Shown piece by piece: positions 19,701 to 34,700 of a stretch of 64,000 nt of DNA. Made by a program: the position numbers and the translations under genes. The notes below the pieces were generated by a model. That model saw only the letters and a program-made list of their open reading frames with translations. It did not search any database and was not told the DNA's origin. The stretch is taken from the NCBI GenBank assembly GCA_030323885.1, contig CM059194.1:7711686-7775685 (forward strand), given 5' to 3'. Positions within the stretch are counted from its first letter, which is position 1, and each line of letters begins with the position of its first letter. This stretch comes from Branchipolynoe longqiensis. Its lineage: Eukaryota > Annelida > Polychaeta > Phyllodocida > Polynoidae.

Positions 19701-22700
19701 CAGATACACATCAAACAACACACTTTTAATATAAAATTCAAGAGGCAGGATAACAAATCCACAAAAATCACTTTTAATACAATACATATTTTTGTGGTAC
19801 ATTAGTTGTTTGGTCTTCCTCATTCCACTGCTCCTTGCCTTATCGGAATAATGCCGAGAGCCTGGCTAGGAAGTGACAAGTATCAATTTTTAAGTCATTG
19901 GTTTGACTCGACCAGGGTTCGAACCCACGATCCCAGCCATTAATCACTGATTAAAGTTCGGGCACGTCGGCGAAAATAGGCTTTAAAAAATTACTCATGA
20001 TTTTCCATTTTCCAAGATTTTTAATGATCTTTAGACAAATTCAAAGACTTTCTAGGCCTGGAATCCTGAATTAGCGAAACCAGATCGTTCCAGGTTTTCA
20101 AGGACCAGTACGAACCCTGAGTACTGTTCGCTAGTGTAGACTCACGTGTTTGGTTTTCCAAGATGCTGTCCAGCTCTGCTTGGAGAGCAGCCTTCGCTCC
20201 AGCGTTTTCAACGGCCGCCTTCTCCAAGCAGATTATGCTCTGAAATGAAAGCGACAAGTTAAACCGGCATTCACACTTCATCGAAAAGAAGGCTTGCGCA
20301 GGGTTCACTCATTTGCATACATCACTATCACACTGCACATAATTGGGAATTTGAGTTGACATCATAAATGTTTGATTAAAACCACTGAACTTTTGTTTAC
20401 TCTGCCATCTTGGATTGGTCCACTAACATTTTTTTTTGGCATTATTACTTTGCACATTAGTTGATTAAACAGGCAAATTCCAATCACGGACAATTGGTCT
20501 TCCTCATTGCACAGCTCCTTGCTCTATCCTAGCGATGCCGAGCACAAGGTTAAGTCGTGACAAGTATACATTTTTAAGTCATTGGTTTGACACGGCTCAT
20601 ATGTCTGAACCTCGCGACCTACCACATGGGAAGCGGATACTCAACTCGTTCGGACATCCTGTCTGGTATTTCAAGTCGTATTTTGAACAAAAAGCGAGCT
20701 TTAAAATGTAATGCGCTAGTTTCCATTACTCTAATCATGAGCGTGCTACCTAACACGGATTCCTCACCAAATAAACAAGCACGTGATCTGTGACGTCATC
20801 AGCGTTTCATTTTCAAACATTTGAAAATGAAATTCAAGGGTTTTCAAGGATTTTGTGGACTTTCATACCACCAGACGGAATGGCTGAATGAGTTGAGCAT
20901 CCGTCTCCTCTTTTGGGAGATCGGGGGATCGGAACCAATGGGTTCGTGGGTTCGAACCCTGGTCGAGTCAAACCAATGACTTAAAAATTGTTATTTTTTC
21001 GCTTCCTAGCCAAGTGTTCGGCATTATTAGGATAGGGCAAGGACTGGTTGGCTCAGTGTCAGGATAATGTGACTGAGTGGGGGTATCAGGTCATGGTGCT
21101 TGCAGCCTGGTCTCCAAGTGGGGCAGAACTATAAAGTCGCCATGATTGCGCATTGTCACGAGTAGGTACCCGTCCTGATATGACCATTGATGTTGCTAGG
21201 ATGTAAAACAACAAACAACAACTGGACTTTCATACACAAATGTTTCAAGGGTTTTCTGGTGTTCAAAATGTACCACAAGATGAAAGTTTTTCAATGTTTT
21301 CTCACCAACATATGTTTCAGTTTACCCTATAATTAACAAATTCAAGGGTTTTCAAAGGTTTTCGGGGACCTGTGTGAACCCTGCGTCACATACAAATCCA
21401 CAACCCGGATTGATACAAAAAGTAAAGCTTATTTTATTTAACGACGCCTCTAGAGCACATTGATTTATCATCAGCTATTGGACGTTAAACATATGATCAT
21501 TCTGACATATTTCTTTGGAGGAAACCCATTGCTGCCTCATAGGCTACTCTTTGATATGCACTGTCCCACAGACAGGACAGCACATACATCCTACTCTTTC
21601 CGATAAGCAGCAAGGGGTCTTTTATATGCACTTTCCCACCGACAGGACAGCACATACATCCTTTGATGAACCAGTTGTGGACCACTGGTTGGAAGGGAAA
21701 ATAGCCCAAACCTTCTGGCATGCTTTGAGCACATTGTTAGTGTGTGGTGCACTCACCTGTTCTAAGGCGGCGTTCTTGGTGAGGAGTCCTGACTGCACCG
21801 TTGCCATCTCAACCAGGCTGGCGTCACCCTTCTGGATATTCGCCACCAGGGCAGTGTTCTCTTGCTGCATGTATATAACATTTATATCCATATAAATATA
21901 ACATTTATAGCCATATAATTAATTCTACATAAAATAAAGGAAAAATAAGAGTGGGTTGAAGATATATAATCTGTGGCTAAAAAAATTGTCGGCAGAGTGA
22001 TTGAGCGCCGCCAGACAAGTTACAACGTTTGCAGGCAGAGGGCGACACAATAGGCTTGGTTGCATAGTAGATGAACAATGGGGTTAGACAAATCTACGGG
22101 AACAGATAGGTGGCGCTGCGACGTAATTCGGGCCAAGGACCGACATGGTTATGCACTGGAGCCAATGGGTGGTGAGGGTGTAGGTGTGAGTGGTCACGGT
22201 GTAGGTGTGTGATGAGGGTTCAAGGGTGTGGTGAGGGTGTGTATTTTGGTGGTGTAGGTGTGTGGTGGGGGTGTAAGTATGTGTGTTGTGGTGTGTAGGT
22301 GTGTGGTGGTGTGTGTGGTGGGGGTGTAGGTGTGTGTGGTTGAGGTGTAGGTGTGTGTGTGCTGTAGGTGTGGTGTGTGGTGGGGGTTGAGGGATGTGGT
22401 GGGGGTTTAGGTGTGTGTGGTCGGGGGTTTAGGTGTGTGTGGTGGGGGGTAGGGGTGGTATAGGTGTGTGTGTGTGGTGGGATGTAGGGGTATATGTGTA
22501 TGTTGTGTCGTGGGGGTTAGGGCTGTGGTGGAGGTGTAGGTGTGTCGTGGGGATTAGGGATGCTAAAGATTGTGAGGTGCTGTTGTGCAAGACACCCCTA
22601 CACCATAACCACAAACCACCTACACACACCTACACTTCCAGCATTCCCGCCTACACCCCAACCACACACACCATCAACCCCCACCAACACACCATCAACC

Positions 22701-25700
22701 ACCACCACATCCCTAAACCCCCACCACATACCAAAGCCCCCACCACACCCCCACCCCTACCACACACCCCTAAATCCCCCTACCACACACCGAAAATCCT
22801 CACCACCACCCTACACCTCTACCACACCCACCACACAAACATACGTCCCCACCACACCCCTCTACATACCCACCACACAAACATACACCCCCACCACCCA
22901 CCCACTATACACACCTACACCCCAACCACACACCCCAACCCCCACCACACACACCTACACCCCAACCATGCATACCCTCAACCTCTACTCCACCCCACAA
23001 CACACACCTATCCCCCCCCTAACCCACCACCACCACCACCACTAAACAAATACCAATGTACTGCTTTTCATTCTATTATCACCCACTATAGCCCGACTTG
23101 GCTCGCAGCGCCACCTGGAATTTTAGTACCGATTGTACCCCATTAATAACAGATCAGTGCAGTAAATGACTTAGAATATAATAAGGCCTTCAAATGAGGC
23201 AAATGAAGTTAAAGACTTTTCAAGACTTTCCAGGTCCCGTATGGATCCTGCGCTTTGGTTTAAAAAATAAATTATTACACACATACAGAGTTATTATGCT
23301 ATTTGAGCCTGTCTCAAAAGGTGCTAACTCTTCGTTTTTTTGTCCATAGCAACGATTGACACAAAACAGCACAGAAACCGTTACACTGAAAACACAAGGG
23401 CATTTGCTTCAAATCAATATGTATTCTATTGGGATTATGAAACACCATGTAAAAAACAAATCAGTTTATCCTGAGCAAATGCATAAGTAGATAGTGTGTT
23501 GATCGTTACTATGGACACAGTTTTGTCCCATATTGCTTAGAACCTTTTGAGACAGTCTCATTTGCTATGAAACTCTATTCTAGCACCCCCAAAATGCATT
23601 AGTATCATTCGGCCGAACAGAAGGCATCTATTTATACGTCAATGTGACACATCCAAAATAATCCAATGAATATAATGTTGAGCGAATTGCGGCCCACCTG
23701 CAGCAAGTGGATCTCCTGGGTGAGCCCCTCGATCTGCTCGATGTACAGGTCACAGGGCATCTGCTCATTCAGCAGCCCGTCCTCCTCCTCCTCCATCTCC
23801 ATCACCGACGCCATGGCAATGCGCCGGGTTCCTTCCGGTGTCGTGACTTGGTTCTCTGGCGTCTTGGCAAGCGGGAATGCCAATGGCGGACTCGCTCCAT
23901 CCGCCCCAGCAGCCATCACTGGACGCGAGCGCAGGTTGTACATGGGCTTCTTCGGCGTTATGTTCTGGGGACACGAAAACAAATGGAGACACGCTTACAG
24001 CTCACCTCCATTACAGTTGGTTGTTGGAGTTTTACATCCTGGCAAAATCTAAGGTCATATCAGGACAGGTACCGACTTGTGACAGTGCGCATTACTGGCG
24101 ACTCTCCTTATAGTGCTGCTCCACTGGGAAATCAGGCCGTTGGCACCATGACCCGATATCCCACTCAGTCACATTATCCTGACACTGAGCTAACCAGTAC
24201 TTGCCCTATCCTAGTAATGCCCGAGCACCAGGCTGGGAAGCGACAAGCATCAATTTTATAAGTGATTGGTTTGACTCGACCGGGAACCGAAGTCCCGATC
24301 TCTCGCATGCGAGGCCTGCGCTCTACCGATTCGGCCACCGCGCCCGGTCCTCAATTACATCACCAGTCTAGAGCATGTATTGTAAGCCAATCTATTAAAT
24401 ACAGGGAATGACATTAGTAAGCCTGTGACTCTGGTAACCACTGACCCATCAACGGTCACTAATCCACTGACAGCAGTCCTCAACTAAAGGTTCCAACTAT
24501 TTCTATCATTTTGAGATATTTAGGTAATAGATGCAGAAATGCATGAAGGTGTCCAAATATCTTTCCCAGAGTTCATACCCATTTCGGCATCTCAAATCCC
24601 AGGACTTTCAAGGACTTTTCAGTGTAAAATTCCAGGACGTTTAAAAAAATTAAAGCGCCCTGAAACATGACCGTATTTATAGTCAATTCACTGTGTAAGA
24701 TGTGAAGTGTTAATAAGCATAACAAATAATGATGAATGTATGTCTAGTTTTAATATAAAAATCAAGAGGCAGGATAATAAACCCACAAACATTACTTTAA
24801 ATACAAAACATCACTGATTAAAGTCTGGGCACGTTGGTGAATATAGGCTCTCAAAAATATATGTAGTCATGATTTTCCATTTCCTTGAATTTTCAAGAAT
24901 CTTTACACAAATGCCAGGACTTTCCAGGCCTGGAAAACTGAATTATTAAATTCCATAACTTTCCAGGTTTTCAAGGACCCATATGAACTATTTAGAGATA
25001 TCACAAACCACAGATCATCGAAACTCAAGGAGATATTTCATCCCATATGAATTAAATTAAAAGATCCAGAATGCAAAGTTCTGCGTCTGTCAATGATTCA
25101 CCTTGATGGTTTCCATGTGGATCTGATTATGGTTCTCTCGCTCGATGATGCAGCGCTCATGCGTCAACTTGAGCATCTTCTCCAGCTCCTCTCGTGCCGC
25201 CTGCGCAGTTGTGAATGAGGTCTCCAGCTCCGAAAGCGACTTTTTCAGCGTCGCTAACTCCGTGGTGTGACTGCGCTTCAGCTAGAAGGCATAGCGAACG
25301 CAAAGTAGTTCCACGCACTCGCAGCCGTCATGTGCCTGTAGCTGAATTGCTTTTCTAGATGTTTCCCTGATAATTTGCAGATCATATCAGAAATACAGTG
25401 CTACCCGATTGCAGGTGCATTCAGGCGCTGGCGGACTGTAAGTGCGCAAAAGCCACGGCTGCACCCAAGCGCTCCCAGCCCCAAAGGGACGGCTTCTAAT
25501 TAGATGCTCTACTCTGACAGCATGCTTCCTCCTAATGGGGAATACCATCCCAATTAGGTAACTTGCTATCTTGACATCTATCACCCCAATTATGTAATCC
25601 AGTATCTTGAAGACACATCAGCCAAATTAGGTAACCTGCTATTTTGATGACACCCATCTTCCTAATTTGGTACTCTTATCTTGATGGCATATTTTCTAAT

Positions 25701-28700
25701 TAGGAAATCTGCAATCTTGATGCCACTCGTCATCCCAATTAGGTAATACGCTATCTTGATGAGTCCCATCACCCCAATTAGGTAATATACTATTTTGACA
25801 ACACCCACCACCTCAATCAGGAAATGTACTATCTTGATGACAACCATCATCCAAATTAGGTAAACCACTATCTTGATGGCATCCATATCTCCAAATAGGT
25901 AATGTACTCTCTTCATTTCTTTAACTGCCACCATCCCAATTAAGTAATGCATTATCTTGATGACAGCCACCATCCCGATTAGGTAAAGCTATCTTGACTA
26001 ACACAAATCACCCCAATTAGATAATATACTATCTTAACAATAGCCACCATCTCAAATAGGTAATGTACTATCTTGATGACATGCATCACACCAATTAGGT
26101 AAAACAATATATTGATGACACCCATCACTCCAATTAGGTAATGTACTATCTTGATGACAGTCATCATCCTAATTAGGTAATCTGCCATCTGTCTTACTCC
26201 TTACTCATTCTCCCAATTCGGCTTTCTGCTATCTTGATGACACTCCTCCGTCGCTGGATAACACCAGGAATCAGGATACCCCCGCTAAGTGCGTCAGTAA
26301 GATACGTACAGTTTCCATCTCCGCCTTCAGCTTGGAGAGCTGCGACTTCTGGCGCTCCACTGTTCCCACCGCCTCTTCCTTCACCGAGCCTTGTGGTGTG
26401 AGCAGGGCGGTGCGCGGGTCTGCATTGCAAACAGGACTTAAAAATCAGGCGACAGTAAAAATTTCACAACACGCTACAGCTTTTATATGCAGAAATTGGC
26501 CCAATGCACATTTTTCATCAATTGGAAGCGAAGAATTTGTTTGGTACATTAGTTGATTAAGCAGGAGAAATTTAAATCGTGGACGATTGGTCTTCCTCAT
26601 TCTACTGCTCGTTGTCCTGTCCTAATAATGCCAAGCGCCTGGCTAGGAAGTGACAAATATAAATTTTTAAGTCATAAGAATGGAACAATTACAAGTAAAA
26701 TTGTGTGATCCCCCTGCTAATAGATGAATACCCGCCCCAATAAACCCGAACAGAAGGCTCACGTTGTTGTTTTACGTCCTAGCAACATCAAAGGTCATAT
26801 CAGGACGGGAAGGCTTAGGTGATCAGGAATAATCAAGTTAGAACCCCAAGTGGTAAAACTTAGTACTAAATGTGCTTGTTGTGCTGTAAATGTGAACTAT
26901 ATTGTAGTAATCATAAACTTTGTGAATACGGTCAGTATATAACTGGAGTTCTAGATGGTTGGCTGGTTGTAGTTTTACATCCTGGCAACATCTAAGGTCA
27001 TATCAGGACGGGTACCGACTTGTGACAGTGTGCACTCATGGCAACTTTATAGTGCTGCCCCACTGGGAAATCATGCCGTCAGCACCATAACCCGATATCC
27101 CACTCAGTCACATTATCCTGACACTGAGCTAACCAGTCCTCCCCCTATCCTATTAATGCCAAGCGCCAGGCTTGGAAACGAGATGTATCAAGTTTATAAG
27201 TCATTGGTTTGACTCAACTGACAACTGAACTCCCGATCTCCCACACGCGAGGCCTGCGCTCTATCGATTCGGCCACCGTGCCTGGTATTTACAAGTCACT
27301 AACCTTTCTCAGTGAGTGCTTCTTCGAAGGCGGCCATCAGTTCTGACTCTCCGTAATCGTGGAGGCTGAGCTGCACGCGCAGCATCTCCACTTCGCGCAT
27401 CAGGCATGCACGCTGCATGCCCAGGTCAGCCACCTCATGCTTGCTCGCCTTGATGTCCTCCAGCGCACGGATCTCATCACGCAGCGACAACTGAAGAAAA
27501 CCAACTGAGCATCATGACAGCGCATGTCCATCAGGCTTTGTGCACCTATCAGGCAATCACATTTAAGACCTTTTAAATACTTTTTAATACCAATTTTCAC
27601 AACAATTATAATACCTATTTCCAGGGCAAATGCAAAGTACATATTCAATTAAATATTAACAGAAATGAGTGAGGTGATGCAATCTATGGATCTCTATGTG
27701 GACGATCACTTCACTGGCCAGTCTAGTCTGTGATATAACGGGTCTGCTACATGTTGAAACAAATATTACAGTGGCAAATTCAATTTAAGACCTTTCACAG
27801 AAAAGTTACCATATTTAAGACTTTTCAATGCCTTCAAAATTGACTAATCAATTTAAGACTTTTTATGGATGCACGGGAACCCTGGTCCGTAGGGAGCTTG
27901 CAGTGAATACCTACTTCCGGTAGGTAAACTCTAGAGGACTTCTTTGCTTCTAGTTCTGTAAATCTGCTGTTTTAATGATGCCATCCTCCTAATTCAGTAC
28001 CCTACCATGATGGTTTCCTAATTATAACGCTACTTTGGTGACCTCCGATACTCTCCCATCTGCCTCATTAAAGATGCATAATCCTAGGAAAACATCAAAT
28101 TTTCTAAACTAAAAACATTTTGTTGTTGAAGATTTATACTGCCTATTATGGATAAGTCTGAATAGACTTGTTTTCACCATTAGACAGTTTGTCGATAGAA
28201 AGCCCGAGCCTACACTTTTACTGACCCAAGGCATTTTTAACCTCCCACACCACATAGACATGGTATGAGAGCAACTGGCCTTTGATGATAATGTAAGTTA
28301 TACACAGCGGTCGAAATCCAAATTGGCAGAGGTGGGGGCACAGGGAATCGAACTACTGACCTTCAGATTATGAGTCCGACCTAGAAAAAAGTCAGACACT
28401 CTAACCACTTCGCCAGAGAGAACACTTATCTAGATTTAATTCTACATATCTAAGTTAGATACTGGTGCACTTAAGCATTTATTGCCACACAGAAGGGAAC
28501 ACTAAATAAATCTAATAGAACATGCCACAACTGAAACATATGGTGTCAGAGGTTTGATGCACTCGCCAACATTTATTTGACATGTTTACACTTCAAATAT
28601 CTCCAAAGTTAGCCATTTAAAATGTTAAATTACTTCAAACTAAAGTAAGGTATATTATAACAATCAACCTAATATAATTATCTAGAAAATGACAATGAGT

Positions 28701-31700
28701 CAAAACCATTGGACTGTGGAACTCTAAGAAAATGTAACACCAGCATCATGTTATAGGACTGTGTGGAGGAGGCTGCTGGAGGCTGAGCGGGGGGCCGAGG
28801 GGGGGGGGGGGGGGGGGGGAAGACTGCCGTCTCAGGCTGCCTGAGACTGATGGTTGGGGGGAGGGGGGGTGGTGGAAGGCTGTGGGGCTGTGCCCACACA
28901 ACTCACAGCGTTCCCAGTGACAAAAATAAAAAATCCCTGATGAACTAGAGGGGTCCGCGGCATGATCCCCCCCCCCCCGGAATTCTTCTTAAACCTACAA
29001 TTAAAATGGTGCAATCTGGCACCTACTTGGACATATTTTGGCTTTATAATTCCAACTGTTTCAAGACTTCAAGACTAAGTAATAATTAAAATCAAGGTTT
29101 TTTTCGTGGAAAGAATTCCCCCCAACCCCCATATTTGGAAAAACTCAGTTTTCGCTGAAATCAGCGATTTCGCTGAGAAATGGGATTGCTGACTCACAAC
29201 AAGGTCGTCAGCTGGCGCTTGTGGGTTCTGCGCGCGGTGTTTCGCTTCCCACTGCTTGATTGTCTCAGACCGGAACCTGAGCACCATCTTCGTCTGCAGG
29301 ATCTTCTTCTCCTTGTTCGCCAGCTGGTCTTCCTGCAGGCGCTGCTTCTGCTCCACTAGCTGAGACGCATACAAGAAACAAAATGCTCCAGCATTTTCCA
29401 AAAAGAAGCCTCCTGAACAACGTGAAAGCAACTTGCAGTAAAACCTCTCTAACCGACCACCGCGACAGATCGACCACTCCTCTATATCCATCACTTTATT
29501 TGGGTCCCAAACGATCGCCCATACAATGCTATTGTAACGAAATGAAAAACTCCCTAAACCGACCACCTCCCTAAATGGACCATTTGATTTAGAGAAGTTT
29601 TACTATATATATATTTTTAATGTTTTTTCTTTGTGTGATAAATTTATTTATCCTGCCCATAACGGATAAGTGTGTTAAAATCTTTTGAATTTTCTTTCAG
29701 TAATAATTTAGGTTTTCTTGTTTCTTGTTTATGAGTTAGAACAGTTTGTTTGTAGATTGCAAACAGTCCAAAATCCGGCTTTTACCATAGGCAAACAAAG
29801 AATTGCAAACAAAAACAGTACCATAAAACCTTGGTTTATATGGAGAAAATTTACCCAGTAGGGACCAGGAATCGAACTATCAATTATTGGTAAATGAAAA
29901 TATTTGTATGTTTATTGGCACCTTGTTCATATTGTCGTGGGGGTGATGAAAATGGGGAATATTGCGCCTAGAGCGGGACTCGAACCCACATCTCTTTGCA
30001 TTCCAAGCCAGTGTGCTAACCATTACACCACCTAGGCTCCCTGATATCAACACACTACCCACCCCTACCTGTCTATGTGGTTACTTGCCTGAGAGGTCAG
30101 TGCAGACCACTACACTCGTCCCCCTGGAATTGCTTACAATTACATACACACAGGCAATGCACTAACACATACATACACAGGGTAGGTTCAACAACTATAC
30201 AGCGCATAGCTTGTACAGGATCCTGGTCACAGCACCAGTGTCGTAGGGGTGATGATAATGGGAAATATTGCGCCTAGAGCGGCACTCGAACCCACATCTC
30301 TTTGCATTCCGGGCCAGTGTGCTAACCATTACACCACCTAGGCTCCCTGATATCAACAAACTACCAACGCCTACCTGTCTATGTGGTTACTTGCCTGAGA
30401 GGTCAGGGCAGACTACTACAATATCTATTTTATGGACACACAAGTATCCAGCTGTACCGCTCAATGTACCTTGTTCATATCTATGTTATGTTGCTTCTGC
30501 TGTCTTCTTTTGCTCCCTCCCACCCTGTGCGGTGGAGTAGCTATGTCAGTATTGTTACATAACAGGCCCATGTTCGCTGCCTGGCAGCAGCCACTCAGCA
30601 GCGCACGCACTGTCACACACACGCACTCACACACATATATACGCGCACACATGTAGTGATGTGGACACGTCCTACGTCCGACACCATGTAATGATGTGGA
30701 CACGTTGGAGTCTGGTTAACGAGTGTTTATTAGGTTTCGATATCAGCCCGGTGACCCTATCGGGACGCATGTCATACCGGCGCCCATGGGCTAATTAGTT
30801 ATGCGTGCATACATTACATACATTACAACACACACTTACACACACCACTTTCACACTGCTGCTCACCACTCAGAATATTATGTAGATGGGTCGTTCTCTG
30901 AAGCTGCGTACCACTTTTGTGACATGGAAGCGAAAACTGAAAGCATGCCAAATAATAGCAGAAAACATTCCAAATAATATCAGAATGAATTTTCATATGA
31001 AGCTTTACATGCTGTGCATGTGGCAGAGTTGAAAAAAAGCTATTCCACTTTTTGATTTTGAACTTATGATGAATAGCAGGAGGAAAATATGTCCTATGTA
31101 ACATGGAAATTAAACACACAAAATTGACACATGCATAACATCATTTTTAACTTACACAACACATTCAAACTAGATTTCTTTGATTATAGTTAAGCAAACA
31201 AAAGGATGTCTTCCAAGAAAAATGTTGAAACAAAGTTGAATAAATATAAGTTTGTGTAAAATTTCACATTTTCACTTTTAGCACAACATATAAACATATT
31301 TTTTATACGTTTCGTGGCATAGATTTAATACATATAGTATTGCTAACATGTTTAATAACGAAAGGCAACAATAAATTTTTGACTTGTTATTAAAAAAAAG
31401 AAAGACCTTATTATGTCCAACGTAACATGGATACCAAATATGTGGCACCCAGTTTCAGAGAACGAACCAGATCCGATGTTTATGGGCTTGGCTTGGTTGG
31501 TTGCTTCTTGGAGTTTTATGTCCTGGCAACATCTAAGGTCATATCACGACGGATACCCACTTGTGACAGTGTACACTGAGGGCGATTTTATAGTGCTGCC
31601 CCACTGGGAGACCAGGCCGCTGGCACCATGACCTGATATCCCACTCAGTCACATTATCCTGACACTGAGCCAACCAGTCCTTGCCCTATCCTATTAATGC

Positions 31701-34700
31701 CGAGGGCCAGGATAGGAAGCGACAATTATCAATTTAAAATTCATTGGTTTGACTCGACCGCGAACCAAACTCCCAACCTTCCGCACGCGAGGCCCGCGCT
31801 CTACCGATTCGGCCACCGCGTCTGGTTTATGGGATTGGCTGACTAGTTTTCGGATACTAACGTTACAAAGCACGAGAAACAATAAGGAAACTATCCCACG
31901 TGATGTACTAAATAACTGCCTTAGAATACAGTAAAACCTCTCTAAATCGACCGACCATGGGACCGTCTTTAAATGGTCCATTTAGGGAGGTGGTCAGTTC
32001 AGGGAGTTTTTTTAACATTACAATGATATTGTATGGGCGATCGTTTGGGGCCCAAATAAAGCGATCGATATAGGGGAGTGGTCGATCTGTGGAGGTGGTC
32101 GGTTAGAGAGGTTTTACTGTAGTTAATGAGCCACACACCTGGTCATTCAATATGAACTCACATATTCCATTCAATTTAATATCTCGCGTCTTATTTTCAT
32201 AACATCTAAAAATATATATCCTGACATAATATTTAGGCACGACATTCCAAGACTTTTCAGCATATGTGGTAACTTTTCAAGGCCTTTTCAAGTTTGAAAA
32301 CTTTACATGTACAATGCTTCAAATTCAATATTTTGCAAACCCTGATATAATGACGCGTCCATGTAAACCGCGGGTTACCTTCTGTTTGAGTTGTAGGCTC
32401 TTGTATAAGCAGACCGCCTCCTTGAACCGTTCTTTCCATGGGCCGGCATCACCACCAGCCCCACCAGATGGCGCCACCGCTCCTGCGCAACGCGAAACAG
32501 ACATGGTTGGTTGCTGGGGTTTTATGTCCTAGCAATCTAAGGTCATATCAGGACGGGCGAAACAGATGCCGACAGCATTGTCAAGTAAATAGGGCCTATA
32601 GGGATGAAAGGGGTCTCTGGCGAAAAACATGGAAATGAGGCCAAGGAACATGGAAATGAGGCCTAGTGGGCTTCGGTAGAACCAAGCCACGTTTATTACA
32701 CCTATGGCAAATTTCCACGAAAACCCGAATATTTTTAGTTTTTGGTTTTTGGTCCATTAGTTGTTTAAGCAGGGGAAATTTCAGTCATAGACGACTGGTC
32801 TTCCTCATTCCACTGCTGGTCGATAGAAAGCCCGAGCCTACACTTCTACCAACCCAAGGGATTTTTAACCTCCCACACCACATAGACATGGTATGAGAGC
32901 AACCGGACTTTGATGACGCTGTAAGTTATACACAGCGGTGGAAATCCAAATTGGCAGAGCTGGGGGCACGGGGAATCGAACCGCCGACCCTCAGATTAGG
33001 AGTCTGACCTAGAAAAAAGTCAGACACTCTAACCACTCCGCCACAGAGAACGCCATGACACAGGATTAACAGTCAGGGAATCGTGGGGAAAATGCCGGAA
33101 GTGAGGTTTCAACTCTCCTTGTTGTGACTGTATTATCGCCCATGCCTAACTTTTTTTGTTTGGGTTTTGTTCTAGCAACATCTAAGGTCATATAAGAATC
33201 GGCTAATGAATAACCAATTGCTGTCATATATATCCTTGGCATTTTGTGAACATAATCGATGAATATAAAAAATCACCGGTATGTTGACGAATATAAGGTT
33301 AAACAAAAATATAGTCATGATTTTCTATTTTCAATGATTTTCAGCGATCTTTATATGAATTCCTTGACCTTCGAGGTCTGGAATCCTGAATTATCAAATT
33401 CCATGATGTTCCAGCCATGGAATCCTGAATTATCAAATTCCATGACTTTTCAGGTTTTCAAGGCCCAGTACAAATCCTGTATAATAAACTCAGTCCACCT
33501 CAATGTTTTCGCTTGTGACCTTTGAACTTGCCGGCGAGCCGACACTGCACAACTTACCATGCTTCTGGAGTTCAGTGAGAGCCCGGTCACGCTCTGCCAG
33601 ATCCGCCTTCAGACGACGCAACTCGGCCTGCAGTGCTGGGACGTTCCCATGAAGGTCTTCATTTACCACTGCCTGCGACAGAAAAGGTACTGTTACACCA
33701 CAAATAGAAGCTTGTAGTAAGCAAACATTCCGGGATGGTCTTCGTTCACCATCGCCTGTGACAGAAAAGGTACTGTAACACCACAAATAGAAGCTTGTAG
33801 TAAGCAGACATTGCGGGATGGTCTTCGTTCACCATCGCTGGTGACAGAAAAGGTACTGTAAAACCACAAATAGAAGCTTGTAGTAAGCAAACATTCCGGG
33901 ATGGTCTTCGTTCACCATCGCCTGTGACAGAAAAGGTACTGTAAAACCACAAATAGAAGCTTGTAGTAAGCAGACATTGCGGGATGGTCTTCGTTCACCA
34001 TCGCTGGTGACAGAAAAGGTACTGTAACACCACAAATAGAAGCTTGTGGTAAGCAAACATTCCGGGATGGTCTTCGTTCACCATCGCCTGTGACAGAAAA
34101 GGTACTGTAAAACCACAAATAGAAGCTTGTAGAAAGCAAACATTCCGGGATGGTCTTCGTTCGTTCACCCCTGCCTGCGACAGAATAAGTGCTGTAAAAC
34201 CACAAATAGAAGCTTGTAGTAAGCAAACATTCCGGGGTGGTCTTCATTTCCCTTGACCACAAATATATGATTGTGAACTTTCTAATTTAAGTAGTGTCTA
34301 TTGGCACATAATTGATTGTCTGCTTTTACATGTAAAAGCGATGGTTTGAACAAAAAACAAACATTTCTCGCCGTGAATATGGCCTATGCTGCCGACATGG
34401 CGTGAAGCAACCACCAATCAATCAATCAATCAATCATTTACCACCGCCTGCGACAGAAAAGGTACTGTAACATCAGAAATAGAAGCTTGTAGTAAGCAAA
34501 CATTCTGGGATGGTCTTCGTTCACCATCGCTGGTGACAGAAAAGGTACTGTAAACCCACAAATAGAACCTTGTAGTAAGCAAACATTCCGGGGTGGTCTT
34601 CATTCACCACCGCCTGCGACAGAATAAGTACTGTAAAACCACAAATAGAAGCTTGTAGTAAGCAAACATTCCGGGGTGGTCTTCATTCACCATCGCCTGC

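Noticed and set aside
22433..23146. Thr/His/Pro-rich 237-codon ORF
   Set aside because: Frame through the CA-rich half of the inverted minisatellite.
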